In this document: positions 1 through 6,461 of the stretch, piece after piece
Position numbering within the stretch: the stretch's first letter is position 1
Layout of the letters: each line of letters opens with the position of its first letter
Assembly (NCBI GenBank): GCA_050329955.1
Contig: JBHJOH010000255.1
Span: forward strand, 1-6,461
Reading direction: 5' to 3'
Origin: JAOUGY01 sp050329955
Lineage (GTDB): Bacteria > Actinomycetota > Acidimicrobiia > Spongiisociales > ZC4RG35
DNA length: 6,461 nucleotides
Made by a program: the position numbers and the translations under genes
The notes under the pieces: generated by a model
Database searches by the model: none
What the model was told of the DNA's origin: nothing
The model's input: the letters and a program-made list of their open reading frames with translations, nothing else

Positions 1-21
1 GGTGTAGGGAACAGAGCGCCG

Positions 22-27
22 TACGAT
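22..27 (+). promoter_or_regulatory. Possible -10 box (TACGAT) for a leaderless transcript
   Basis: TACGAT fits the actinobacterial TAnnnT -10 pattern and ends 8 bases before the ATG at 36. There is no purine-rich Shine-Dalgarno sequence between them. Transcription starting at or just before the ATG would give a leaderless mRNA, which is common in actinobacteria. The matching -35 would fall at or beyond the left edge of the window, so it cannot be assessed. This is an inference from spacing and a short motif. Confidence 0.3.
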
Positions 28-35
28 GAGCACAC

Positions 36-641
36 ATGGCCCTCATCTTCGGTATCACTGTGCGCTCCCGGCCCATGGAGGCAGGGAAGTTCTACTGCCC
101 CAACGAGGGCGGCGATCGCACCTACACCCTGCGGGAGATGCGGCGCTTCTTCACCGTGTTCTTCATCCCGGTGGTGCCGCTCAAGGTCCTCGGAGACATC
201 GTGGAGTGTGACGCCTGCGATGCCCAGTTCGACCGTGCCACGCTCCGAAACCCCACCTCCGCCACCATGGAACACAAGATCGAGGTGGCAGCCCGTTCGC
301 TGCTCGGAGCTGTTGCCGCCGGGGCCGCGGCCACCGAACAACCGGCGGTTCGTGAACTCGAGAGTTTCCTGGGCACCCCCGCCTACTGTGCGTCGGATCT
401 GGTGGCGCATGCCCGGATCCAGAACGGCCCTCAGCGGGCGGAGGCCCTCACCGCCGCTGGGACGCTGCTCGACCCGGCCGGCAAGGAGTCGCTCCTGATG
501 GCGGCGGCCCGGGCATGTGTTGTGGAGGGCCACATCGGCGATGCCCACCGCAGCCTGTTGCTCGAATCGGGCAGCGCTCTCGGCATGACCCCCGCTCACG
601 TCGAGGGTGTGATGGTTGTGGCCGAGCGCGCCCAGGTCTGA
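36..641 (+). CDS. Zinc-ribbon / TerB-like domain protein
   Basis: A 201-residue cytosolic protein with no signal peptide. The N-terminus (about 1-70) resembles the actinobacterial zinc-ribbon module in which a Cys knuckle is followed by a basic stretch, a hydrophobic FFTVFFIPVVPLK segment (38-50) and a second CxxC knuckle. Here C58 and C61 form the second knuckle. The first knuckle has only C21, with E24 where the partner Cys is usually found. Residues from about 76 to 195 are mostly alpha-helical and alanine-rich, and look like a TerB-type helical domain; that assignment is weaker. The ATG at 36 is preferred over the internal ATG at 75 because the family has about 20 residues before the first Cys. 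The role is unknown, and TerB-like domains are linked only loosely to metal or stress responses. Tryptophan dioxygenase follows on the same strand after 57 bases, so co-transcription is possible. Confidence 0.75.
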   Translation: MALIFGITVRSRPMEAGKFYCPNEGGDRTYTLREMRRFFTVFFIPVVPLKVLGDIVECDACDAQFDRATLRNPTSATMEHKIEVAARSLLGAVAAGAAATEQPAVRELESFLGTPAYCASDLVAHARIQNGPQRAEALTAAGTLLDPAGKESLLMAAARACVVEGHIGDAHRSLLLESGSALGMTPAHVEGVMVVAERAQV

Positions 642-698
642 GCCGGCGCCGGGCCGATCCCGACGACCGGTGTGCCGACGGTCTGCCAGCATGGGGTC

Positions 699-1490
699 AT
701 GACCTCTCGCACCGTCGACGACTACGGCGACTACCTCCGACTCGACAAGATCCTCGACGCCCAGGAACCGCTGTCCGACCATCACGACGAGACCCTGTTC
801 ATCGTCATCCACCAGGCCACGGAGTTGTGGCTCAAACTCGTGATCCACGAGCTGGAGTACGCCAAACGTGCCATCTCCGCCGAGGATCTGGGACCGGCCT
901 TCAAGGCACTCGCCCGGGTCGCCCGGATCCAACACGTGCTGATCGAGTCCTGGGAGGTCCTGTCGACCCTGACGCCCTCGGACTATCTCGAGTTCCGGCA
1001 TCTCTTCGGGCGCGCCTCGGGGTTCCAGTCGATTCAGTACCGCTCGATCGAGTTCCTGCTGGGGCGACGCGACGAGCGGTACCTCCAGTCCCACGGTCCC
1101 GGTGAACGCGCCTACCTGCTCCGGGTCCTCGGCCAACCCAGCCTCTACGACGATGCCGTGATCCTGTTGTCACGGCGTGGCCTGGACATACCCGCCGATC
1201 TGGTCGACCGGGACTGGGCCGTCCAGCACGAGCCGCACCCGGCTGTCACCGAGGCGTGGCTGACCGTGTACCGGGACGTCGAAACCTACTGGGACCTCTA
1301 CGAGCTCGCCGAGAAGCTGGTCGACCTGGAGCACGCCTTCAGTCGATGGCGTTTCGAGCACTACAAGACCGTGCATCGCATCATCGGCCACAAAACCGGC
1401 AGCGGCGGCACCTCCGGGATGGGCTACCTCAAACAGGCACTCGACTTCACGTTCTTCCCGGAGTTGTGGGAAGTGAGGACGGAGCTATAG
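699..1490 (+). CDS. kynA: Tryptophan 2,3-dioxygenase
   Basis: A 263-residue heme enzyme that opens the indole ring of L-tryptophan with O2 to give N-formylkynurenine, the first step of the kynurenine pathway. The active-site set is complete by alignment from memory to the Xanthomonas enzyme: F34 and H38 (in IHQATELW, matching F51 and H55), Y96 and R100 (in DYLEFR, matching Y113 and R117, which hold the substrate carboxylate), H221 as the proximal heme ligand, and the glycine-rich loop at 234-240 with T238. Length is normal for the bacterial family. The frame also opens at a GTG at 672, adding nine residues. I prefer the ATG at 699 because family similarity starts at YGDYLRLD and the extra residues look unlike the family. 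Neither start has a good Shine-Dalgarno sequence. The 57-base gap before it holds the palindrome CCGGCGCCGG (643-652) and a 5-bp inverted repeat (665-669 / 679-683). No other kynurenine-pathway gene is in view. Confidence 0.95.
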   Translation: MTSRTVDDYGDYLRLDKILDAQEPLSDHHDETLFIVIHQATELWLKLVIHELEYAKRAISAEDLGPAFKALARVARIQHVLIESWEVLSTLTPSDYLEFRHLFGRASGFQSIQYRSIEFLLGRRDERYLQSHGPGERAYLLRVLGQPSLYDDAVILLSRRGLDIPADLVDRDWAVQHEPHPAVTEAWLTVYRDVETYWDLYELAEKLVDLEHAFSRWRFEHYKTVHRIIGHKTGSGGTSGMGYLKQALDFTFFPELWEVRTEL

Positions 1491-1492
1491 GA

Positions 1493-1520
1493 GCCAGAAG
1501 CCAGAAGCCGGAAGCCAGAA
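1493..1520. repeat. Four tandem copies of a 7-bp unit (GCCAGAA)
   Basis: Four head-to-tail heptamers fill 1493-1520. Copies 1, 2 and 4 are GCCAGAA; copy 3 is GCCGGAA. The array lies in the 35-base gap between the convergent stops of the dioxygenase gene and the small minus-strand gene. It is more A-rich than the surrounding coding DNA. It is too short and has no spacers, so it is not a CRISPR. A short tandem repeat of this kind could vary in copy number by slippage. No classical hairpin plus T-run terminator is visible in the gap. Confidence 0.85.
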
Positions 1521-1525
1521 GCTTT

Positions 1526-1822
1526 TCAGAACGGAATGCTGCGATCGACGCCGCTTACGGCGACTGCGATGAGGTCGTTGGGAAGATCGGCGGTCTTGGG
1601 ACCCACCGTGGCGAGCGCCCGCCGTCCGTCGGCCAGTTCCAGCAATCCGGTGATGTGCTTGGACTCGACGCTGGAGCCCTTGAACACCGACAGGGTGCCG
1701 CCCCAGGTGTCGTTATCGGCGTCTTGGGTGAGTTCGGCCTTGCCGACGTCGATGAGCATCCCGTTCCGGTCGAGGATGCGGGCGATACCGGAGTAGGTGC
1801 GGGCGGCGGTTTCGGTGGTCAT
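1526..1822 (-). CDS. Small protein of unknown function at the end of the chaperone operon
   Basis: I do not recognise this family. From the ATG at 1822 it has 98 residues, with no signal peptide, no membrane segment and no cysteine. The composition alternates hydrophobic and polar residues with several short beta-prone stretches (ARILDRNG, GGTLSVF, SKHITGLLEL, IAVAVSG). This suggests a small beta-sheet or barrel fold, but that is inference. The frame extends to a GTG at 1858 (110 residues). That start has only a distant GGAG 12 bases upstream, while the ATG has no visible ribosome site, so the start is uncertain. It lies 65 bases (29 with the GTG start) after the hspR stop on the same strand, and I see no terminator between them. 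It is therefore probably the last gene of the dnaK operon and could share its heat-shock control. It converges on the dioxygenase gene. Confidence 0.6.
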   Translation of the reverse strand: MTTETAARTYSGIARILDRNGMLIDVGKAELTQDADNDTWGGTLSVFKGSSVESKHITGLLELADGRRALATVGPKTADLPNDLIAVAVSGVDRSIPF

Positions 1823-1887
1823 GGTGATCGAAAGGGTAGTTGGCTCGGCCGGTGCCACTACTAGGGCGGGCTCCGAAATGGTGCTGG

Positions 1888-2283
1888 TCAGCTTCGTTCC
1901 CGGCGGACATCGGGCAGCACTTCGGAGCGCAACACGATCTCGCGCCGGTAGGAGCGGTGGACCTGATCGACCTGGGCGACCATCTCGGAGCGGGTGCGGG
2001 AGAGCTCGTCATGCAGTGCTTCGACCTGGCCTTTGAGGCGTTCGATCTCGAGCTGCATCTCCATCACCCGCCTCACGCCCTCCAGGTTGAGGCCTTGTTC
2101 GGTGAGTTCCTGGATGAGCGACAGTCGATCGATGTCCTCCTGGGAGTAGCGGCGGGTCCCCCCCGGAGTGCGAAAAGGCTCGATCAGTCCCTTCCGTTCG
2201 TAGATGCGCAGGGTTTGCGGGTGCATCCCGGCCAGCTCGGCGGCCACCGAGATGACGAACACGGCATGGTCACGACGGTTCAT
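1888..2283 (-). CDS. hspR: HspR, MerR-family heat-shock repressor
   Basis: A 131-residue DNA-binding repressor that in actinobacteria binds HAIR inverted repeats and represses dnaK operons, with DnaK reported as a co-repressor. The N-terminal winged helix-turn-helix of the MerR family spans about 9-50: helix-turn-helix ISVAAELAGMHPQTLRIYER, then KGLI and the wing residues RTPGGTRRYS (38-47). Residues about 75-115 form a heptad-rich helix, likely the dimer coiled coil, and the C-terminal tail is short and charged. No cysteine metal- or redox-sensing set is present, consistent with HspR rather than SoxR or CueR types. A GGAG 6 bases before the ATG (plus-strand 2290-2293) supports the start. It follows dnaJ by 28 bases. 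As the operon's own repressor, it closes a negative feedback loop with the operator upstream of dnaK. Confidence 0.93.
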   Translation of the reverse strand: MNRRDHAVFVISVAAELAGMHPQTLRIYERKGLIEPFRTPGGTRRYSQEDIDRLSLIQELTEQGLNLEGVRRVMEMQLEIERLKGQVEALHDELSRTRSEMVAQVDQVHRSYRREIVLRSEVLPDVRRERS

Positions 2284-2315
2284 GGCACGCTCCGCGTTCG
2301 GTCGCTCGTGGTCAT
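2280..2315 (-). other. 11-codon micro-ORF bridging dnaJ and hspR
   Basis: An ATG at 2315 overlaps the dnaJ stop as ATGA. The frame encodes MTTSDRTRSVP and ends in a TGA (2282-2280) that overlaps the hspR start, again as ATGA. A ribosome ending dnaJ could therefore re-initiate here and be delivered to the hspR start. This is seen directly in the sequence. Whether it is translated is unknown, and a short open frame of this size can occur by chance. Confidence 0.3.
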
Positions 2316-3472
2316 GGTGTCACCTTGAGGTGGGCGCGGACGTCGTCGTCCTGATAGGCGGCGAGTTGTTCGAGCAGCTTCTTCTCGTCACGGGAAACCT
2401 TCTTGGGCACCACCACCTCGATGCGGACCAGCAGGTCGCCGGGCTTGCCGCGGGCGCCGGCGATGCCCTTGCCCCGCCCCCGGAAGGTCCTGCCGCTCTG
2501 GGTGCCGGCCGGCACCTTGAGGGTGACGCTGCCGTCGAGGGTGGGTACCTCGATCCTGGTGCCGAGCGCCGCCTCCGAATAGGTGACCGGCACCGTCACG
2601 GTGAGGTCGTCGCCGGTGCGTCCGAACACGTCGTGACGATCGACGTGGATCAACACCAGCAGGTCACCGGATGGGCCGCCCCCGGAGCCGGGGGCACCTT
2701 TGCCGCGCAGGCGGATGGTCGAGCCGTCCTTGACGCCGGGTGGGACCTTGACCTTGATGGTCCTGGTCCGAAGAGTCCGCCCGGAGCCCTTGCAGGTGGT
2801 GCACGGCGTCTCGATGATGCGGCCCTGTCCGTGGCACTGAGGGCATTGCGAGGCGAAGCTGAAGAAGCCCTGGTTCTGGGCGACGGTGCCCGCCCCGCGA
2901 CAGTTCGGACAGGTCCTGGCGCTGGTCCCGGGTTCCGAACCTGCTCCGTCACAGCGTGAGCAGGCGGACTCGCCCCGAACCGACACCGAGGTGGTGACCC
3001 CACTCACGGCGTCGGTGAATGACAGGTGCAACTCGGTGGTGGTGTTGGCCCCCTGACGGGGGGCCTGTCGGCCGGCACCGCCACCGCCGGCCCGACCGCC
3101 GAAGACGTCGCCGAATCCGCCGAACCCACCGAGCAGGTCGCTCAGGTCTTCGACCCGAACGCCTTGTCCGCCGAAGCCGCCGAACCCGCCGGTGCCGGCG
3201 GCGCCGCCACCCGGAGCGAACCCGCCGAATCCGCCGGACTCGACGAGCCGGCGAACTTCGTCGTATTCCTTCTTCTTCTCGGCGTTGCCGACCACGGCGT
3301 AGGCCTCGGATATCTGCTTGAAGCGTTCCTCGGCGTTGTTGTCGCCGGGGTTGGCGTCGGGGTGGTTCTCCTGGGCGAGCTTGCGGTAGGCGCGCTTGAT
3401 GTCGTCGGCGCCGGCATCCTTGGGGACGCCGAGCATCTTGTAGAAGTCCTTGTCCACCCAGTCGCGGTTCAT
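2312..3472 (-). CDS. dnaJ: DnaJ, Hsp40 co-chaperone (type I)
   Basis: A 386-residue co-chaperone that delivers unfolded clients to DnaK and stimulates its ATPase. Domains in order: J domain at about 9-72 with the essential HPD at 37-39; a Gly/Phe-rich linker at about 80-134, including DLSDLLGGFGGFGDVFGG (109-126); the zinc-binding region with four CxxCxGxG repeats (cysteines 171/174, 188/191, 210/213, 224/227); then the two beta-rich C-terminal substrate-binding domains. All eight zinc-ligand cysteines are present, so this is a complete type I protein. Its ATG at 3472 overlaps the grpE stop as TGATG, a one-base overlap that implies translational coupling. A GGAGG lies 10 bases upstream inside grpE. 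The N-terminal MNRDWVDKDFYKMLGV form and linkage to grpE and hspR match the actinobacterial DnaJ1 type. Confidence 0.96.
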   Translation of the reverse strand: MNRDWVDKDFYKMLGVPKDAGADDIKRAYRKLAQENHPDANPGDNNAEERFKQISEAYAVVGNAEKKKEYDEVRRLVESGGFGGFAPGGGAAGTGGFGGFGGQGVRVEDLSDLLGGFGGFGDVFGGRAGGGGAGRQAPRQGANTTTELHLSFTDAVSGVTTSVSVRGESACSRCDGAGSEPGTSARTCPNCRGAGTVAQNQGFFSFASQCPQCHGQGRIIETPCTTCKGSGRTLRTRTIKVKVPPGVKDGSTIRLRGKGAPGSGGGPSGDLLVLIHVDRHDVFGRTGDDLTVTVPVTYSEAALGTRIEVPTLDGSVTLKVPAGTQSGRTFRGRGKGIAGARGKPGDLLVRIEVVVPKKVSRDEKKLLEQLAAYQDDDVRAHLKVTP

Positions 3473-4043
3473 CAGTCGGACGCCTCCAGCCCAACCAGCG
3501 CCGCCCGTAGCACCTTGCCTCGCAGCCGGTACCCACGGCGCAGCTCATGGGACACGGTCAGCTTGGAGCCTTCACCATTCGACAGGACCGCCTCGTGGAT
3601 CTCGGGGTCGAAGGGTTCGCCCCACGACGGCACACTCTCGAGGCCTTCCTTGGCGAGGGCATCCATCAGCTGGGAATGGGTGCTGCGCATGCCCCCGAGC
3701 AGCTTCTCTTCGGTCTCGGTGGTGGGGTTGATCTGGAGGGCGGCGTCGAAGCTGTCGAGCACCGGCAGCATGGCCGCCAGCACCCGCTCCGATGCCCGAT
3801 CCACCGTGACCTGCTGCTCCCGGGTGGCCCGTTTGCGGAAGTTGTCGAAGTCGGCCGCCACCCGGCGGAGGTCGTCGAGGTACGACGACGCTTCGCCCCG
3901 GGCGGCGTGCAGCTCCTCCAGCAGCACCCGGATCGCCTCGTCCTTGTCGGTAGGGAGGTCGATGCCGAGCGCGGCCGGATCGGGCGGGCCATCGGCTCCG
4001 ATGACCTCACCCTCGACGATCTCGAAGTCACGCAGCTCGTCGG

Positions 4044-4047
<4 letters not shown>
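3472..4047 (-). CDS. grpE: GrpE, nucleotide exchange factor for DnaK
   Basis: A 191-residue protein that opens the DnaK nucleotide-binding cleft to release ADP and reset the chaperone cycle. The first 30 or so residues are acidic and probably disordered. Residues about 35-100 form the long dimerising helix, with the family segment ADFDNFRKRATREQQ (65-79). The C-terminal beta head carries the signature GEPFDPEIHEAV (143-154) and GYRLRGKVLRAALV (172-185). The usual RPA of that last motif is RAA here, a mild variation. The ATG at 4047 overlaps the dnaK stop as ATGA (4 bases). No strong Shine-Dalgarno sequence is visible, so expression probably depends on coupling to dnaK translation. Confidence 0.95.
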
Positions 4048-5888
<1,841 letters not shown>

Positions 5889-5896
5889 GGGTGGTT

Positions 5897-5901
5897 CCTC
5901 C
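5897..5901 (-). promoter_or_regulatory. Ribosome binding site of dnaK
   Basis: GGAGG on the minus strand, 8 bases before the ATG at 5888, is the strongest Shine-Dalgarno match in the operon. It decides the dnaK start against the longer open frame beginning at 6077. Confidence 0.85.
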
Positions 5902-5933
5902 GATGGGTCTGGTGGTAGTGCTCGTGGTGGTGC

Positions 5934-5965
5934 TCGAGCGGCTTGCGGCGCTCGACACGTTCGAG
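5934..5965 (-). other. Two mutually exclusive hairpins in the dnaK leader
   Basis: Two stems can form in the transcribed leader. One pairs 5949-5955 with 5934-5940 (7 bp, TCGAGCG with CGCTCGA, 8-base loop). The other pairs 5961-5965 with 5951-5955 (5 bp, CTCGA with TCGAG, 5-base loop). They share bases 5951-5955, so only one can form at a time. Both lie between the predicted transcription start (about 6000-6010) and the ribosome site. Neither covers the GGAGG, so a simple thermometer that hides the ribosome site is not supported. The function is unknown. Confidence 0.35.
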
Positions 5966-6012
5966 TCGGCTGATGTGTCTGACAGTGATTGTAGCGATGT
6001 GATCGGCTTCGT

Positions 6013-6041
6013 ATCGTAGAACTTGAGTCCCCCATTGTCAT
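6013..6041 (-). promoter_or_regulatory. Sigma-70-like promoter of the dnaK operon
   Basis: On the minus strand, ATGACA (6041-6036, five of six bases to TTGACA) and TACGAT (6018-6013, fitting TAnnnT) are separated by exactly 17 bp. Transcription would begin near 6006 and leave a leader of roughly 118 bases. A second possible -10, TACAAT at 5993-5988, has no good -35 at the usual distance. The assignment rests on motif and spacing only. Confidence 0.55.
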
Positions 6042-6046
6042 ATTCC
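6020..6046 (-). promoter_or_regulatory. Candidate SigR/SigH-type (ECF) promoter, GGAAT-N19-GTT
   Basis: On the minus strand, GGAAT (6046-6042) is followed after 19 bases by GTT (6022-6020). This matches the published Streptomyces SigR consensus GGAAT-N18/19-GTT and the related mycobacterial SigH pattern. It overlaps the sigma-70-like elements and the HspR half-site. In mycobacteria dnaK is known to be under both SigH and HspR control, so the pattern is biologically expected, but here it is inferred from motif alone. Confidence 0.45.
6022..6042. promoter_or_regulatory. Candidate HspR operator (HAIR), one perfect and one degenerate half
   Basis: The HAIR consensus is CTTGAGT-N7-ACTCAAG. The plus strand has a perfect CTTGAGT at 6022-6028, seven bases, then TGTCATA at 6036-6042, which keeps only the central TCA of the second half. 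On the transcribed strand the perfect half lies in the spacer between the -35 and -10 boxes, and the weak half coincides with the -35. Binding there would block RNA polymerase. The presence of hspR in the same operon makes this the expected site. Confidence 0.65.
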
Positions 6047-6137
6047 CGAGAGCTCCCCGCGATGCACCGGCCGACAAACAGGCTGCGGCTGGTTGGGACC
6101 AACGGCCCTATGTCACCAGCGGCGATATTCATGAATC

Positions 6138-6153
6138 TAACGAACGTTCGCTA
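6138..6153. promoter_or_regulatory. 16-bp palindrome upstream of the P450, candidate TetR-type operator
   Basis: The core CGAACGTTCG (6141-6150) is a perfect 10-bp palindrome. Extended to 6138-6153 the two 8-base arms, TAACGAAC and GTTCGCTA, match in 7 of 8 positions. Many TetR-family repressors bind palindromes of this size and AACG/CGTT style. It ends 32 bases before the P450 start codon, a suitable position for repression. I could not identify a convincing -35/-10 pair for this gene. No regulator gene for it is within the window. Confidence 0.45.
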
Positions 6154-6175
6154 CGCAAGAGCATCGACTCGCCCG

Positions 6176-6180
6176 GGAGG
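6176..6180 (+). promoter_or_regulatory. Ribosome binding site of the P450 gene
   Basis: GGAGG with a 5-base spacer to the ATG at 6186 is a strong Shine-Dalgarno sequence. It fixes this start over the downstream in-frame ATGs at 6207 and 6222. Confidence 0.75.
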
Positions 6181-6185
6181 GGACC

Positions 6186-6461
6186 ATGACCACTGCACCG
6201 CCACGGATGGCCGACGACCTCATGGCCGACGAGGTGATCGCCGACCCGTTCACGTACTACCGCTGGTTGCGCGAACTAGACCCGATCCATTGGAACGGCC
6301 GCTGGGGTGGCTGGGTGCTCACCCGCTACGAGGACGTGGTCACGGTGCTGCGCGACTCCACCACGTTCTCGGCCGACCGGATGGGATTCCTCGCCAACGA
6401 GCTCAGCCCCGAGGAGCAGGAGCCGATCTTCCCGATCTTCGACATCCTGAGCCGGTGGATG
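6186..6461 (+). CDS. Cytochrome P450, N-terminal part (cut by window end)
   Basis: Ninety-two codons are visible, open to the last base. P450s are heme-thiolate monooxygenases that insert one oxygen atom into a substrate using electrons from a ferredoxin or similar partner. The visible part fits the N-terminus of soluble bacterial P450s of about 400 residues. It shows the ADPFTYYRWLRELDPIHW segment (helix A and lead-in, about 19-36), then GGWVLTRYEDVVTVLRD (41-57; the first beta strands and helix B) and STTFSADRM (58-66). There is no N-terminal membrane anchor. The diagnostic ExxR and heme-Cys motifs lie beyond the window, so family membership rests on this N-terminal pattern and the substrate cannot be inferred. 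It is divergent from dnaK across a 297-base intergenic region and has its own palindromic candidate operator. Confidence 0.85.
   Translation, partial: MTTAPPRMADDLMADEVIADPFTYYRWLRELDPIHWNGRWGGWVLTRYEDVVTVLRDSTTFSADRMGFLANELSPEEQEPIFPIFDILSRWM

Noticed and set aside
643..683. Terminator between the zinc-ribbon gene and the dioxygenase gene
   Set aside because: The palindrome at 643-652 and the 5-bp inverted repeat at 665-683 are GC-rich but are not followed by a T-run, so a terminator cannot be supported.
515..1105. Arg/Pro-rich frame overlapping the dioxygenase gene
   Set aside because: An out-of-frame shadow of a gene whose full active-site set is intact.
1493..1520. CRISPR-like repeats
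   Set aside because: Units are 7 bp, directly adjacent, with no spacers and no cas genes nearby.
1256..1864. + strand frame running through the end of the dioxygenase gene, the heptamer array and the small minus-strand gene
   Set aside because: Its peptide changes character at each boundary, and the array translates to a repetitive basic stretch. This is read-through of unrelated sequence, not a gene.
5889..5950. RNA thermometer (ROSE or four-U type) controlling dnaK
   Set aside because: I found no anti-Shine-Dalgarno segment in the leader able to pair with the GGAGG at 5897-5901, and the visible hairpins lie upstream of it.
5889..6077. 63-residue N-terminal extension of DnaK
   Set aside because: The frame is open but the residues are unlike Hsp70 and span the promoter, operator and leader. 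The GGAGG 8 bases before 5888 and the start of homology both support the shorter protein.

Overview
This GC-rich window reads as chromosomal DNA from an actinobacterium. The evidence is a monoderm-type DnaK that lacks the N-terminal insertion of E. coli DnaK, the operon order dnaK-grpE-dnaJ-hspR, an HspR-type repressor with a recognisable half operator, and strong GC3 bias that leaves long antisense shadow frames. A class such as Acidimicrobiia is plausible, but that is an impression and not a demonstrated placement.

Layout. On the + strand, positions 36-641 encode a small zinc-ribbon/TerB-like protein, followed closely by tryptophan 2,3-dioxygenase (699-1490). A run of four 7-bp tandem repeats (1493-1520) separates this pair from the convergent end of a minus-strand operon. 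Read in its own direction, that operon starts at a promoter near 6010-6046 and runs dnaK (5888-4044), grpE (4047-3472), dnaJ (3472-2312), hspR (2283-1888), then a small unrecognised gene (about 1822-1526). The first three genes overlap by 4 and 1 bases. An 11-codon micro-ORF bridges dnaJ and hspR. Divergently, on the + strand, a cytochrome P450 starts at 6186 and runs off the window end.

How it works together. DnaK, DnaJ and GrpE form the ATP-driven Hsp70 chaperone cycle. HspR is the MerR-family repressor expected to shut the operon off through a HAIR-type operator in the dnaK promoter. That promoter is the most information-dense spot in the window. Within about 35 bp it holds a sigma-70-like -35/-10 pair, one perfect HAIR half-site in the spacer, and a GGAAT-N19-GTT match to the SigR/SigH (ECF, disulfide/heat stress) consensus. 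Downstream, the predicted leader contains two mutually exclusive hairpins. The P450 start is preceded by a 16-bp near-perfect palindrome of the kind TetR-family repressors bind.

No mobile element, CRISPR array, tRNA or rRNA was seen. Most of the window is a conserved housekeeping locus. The parts least explained are the small terminal operon gene, the micro-ORF, the layered dnaK promoter and the P450 operator. I did not find a convincing new multi-gene system.
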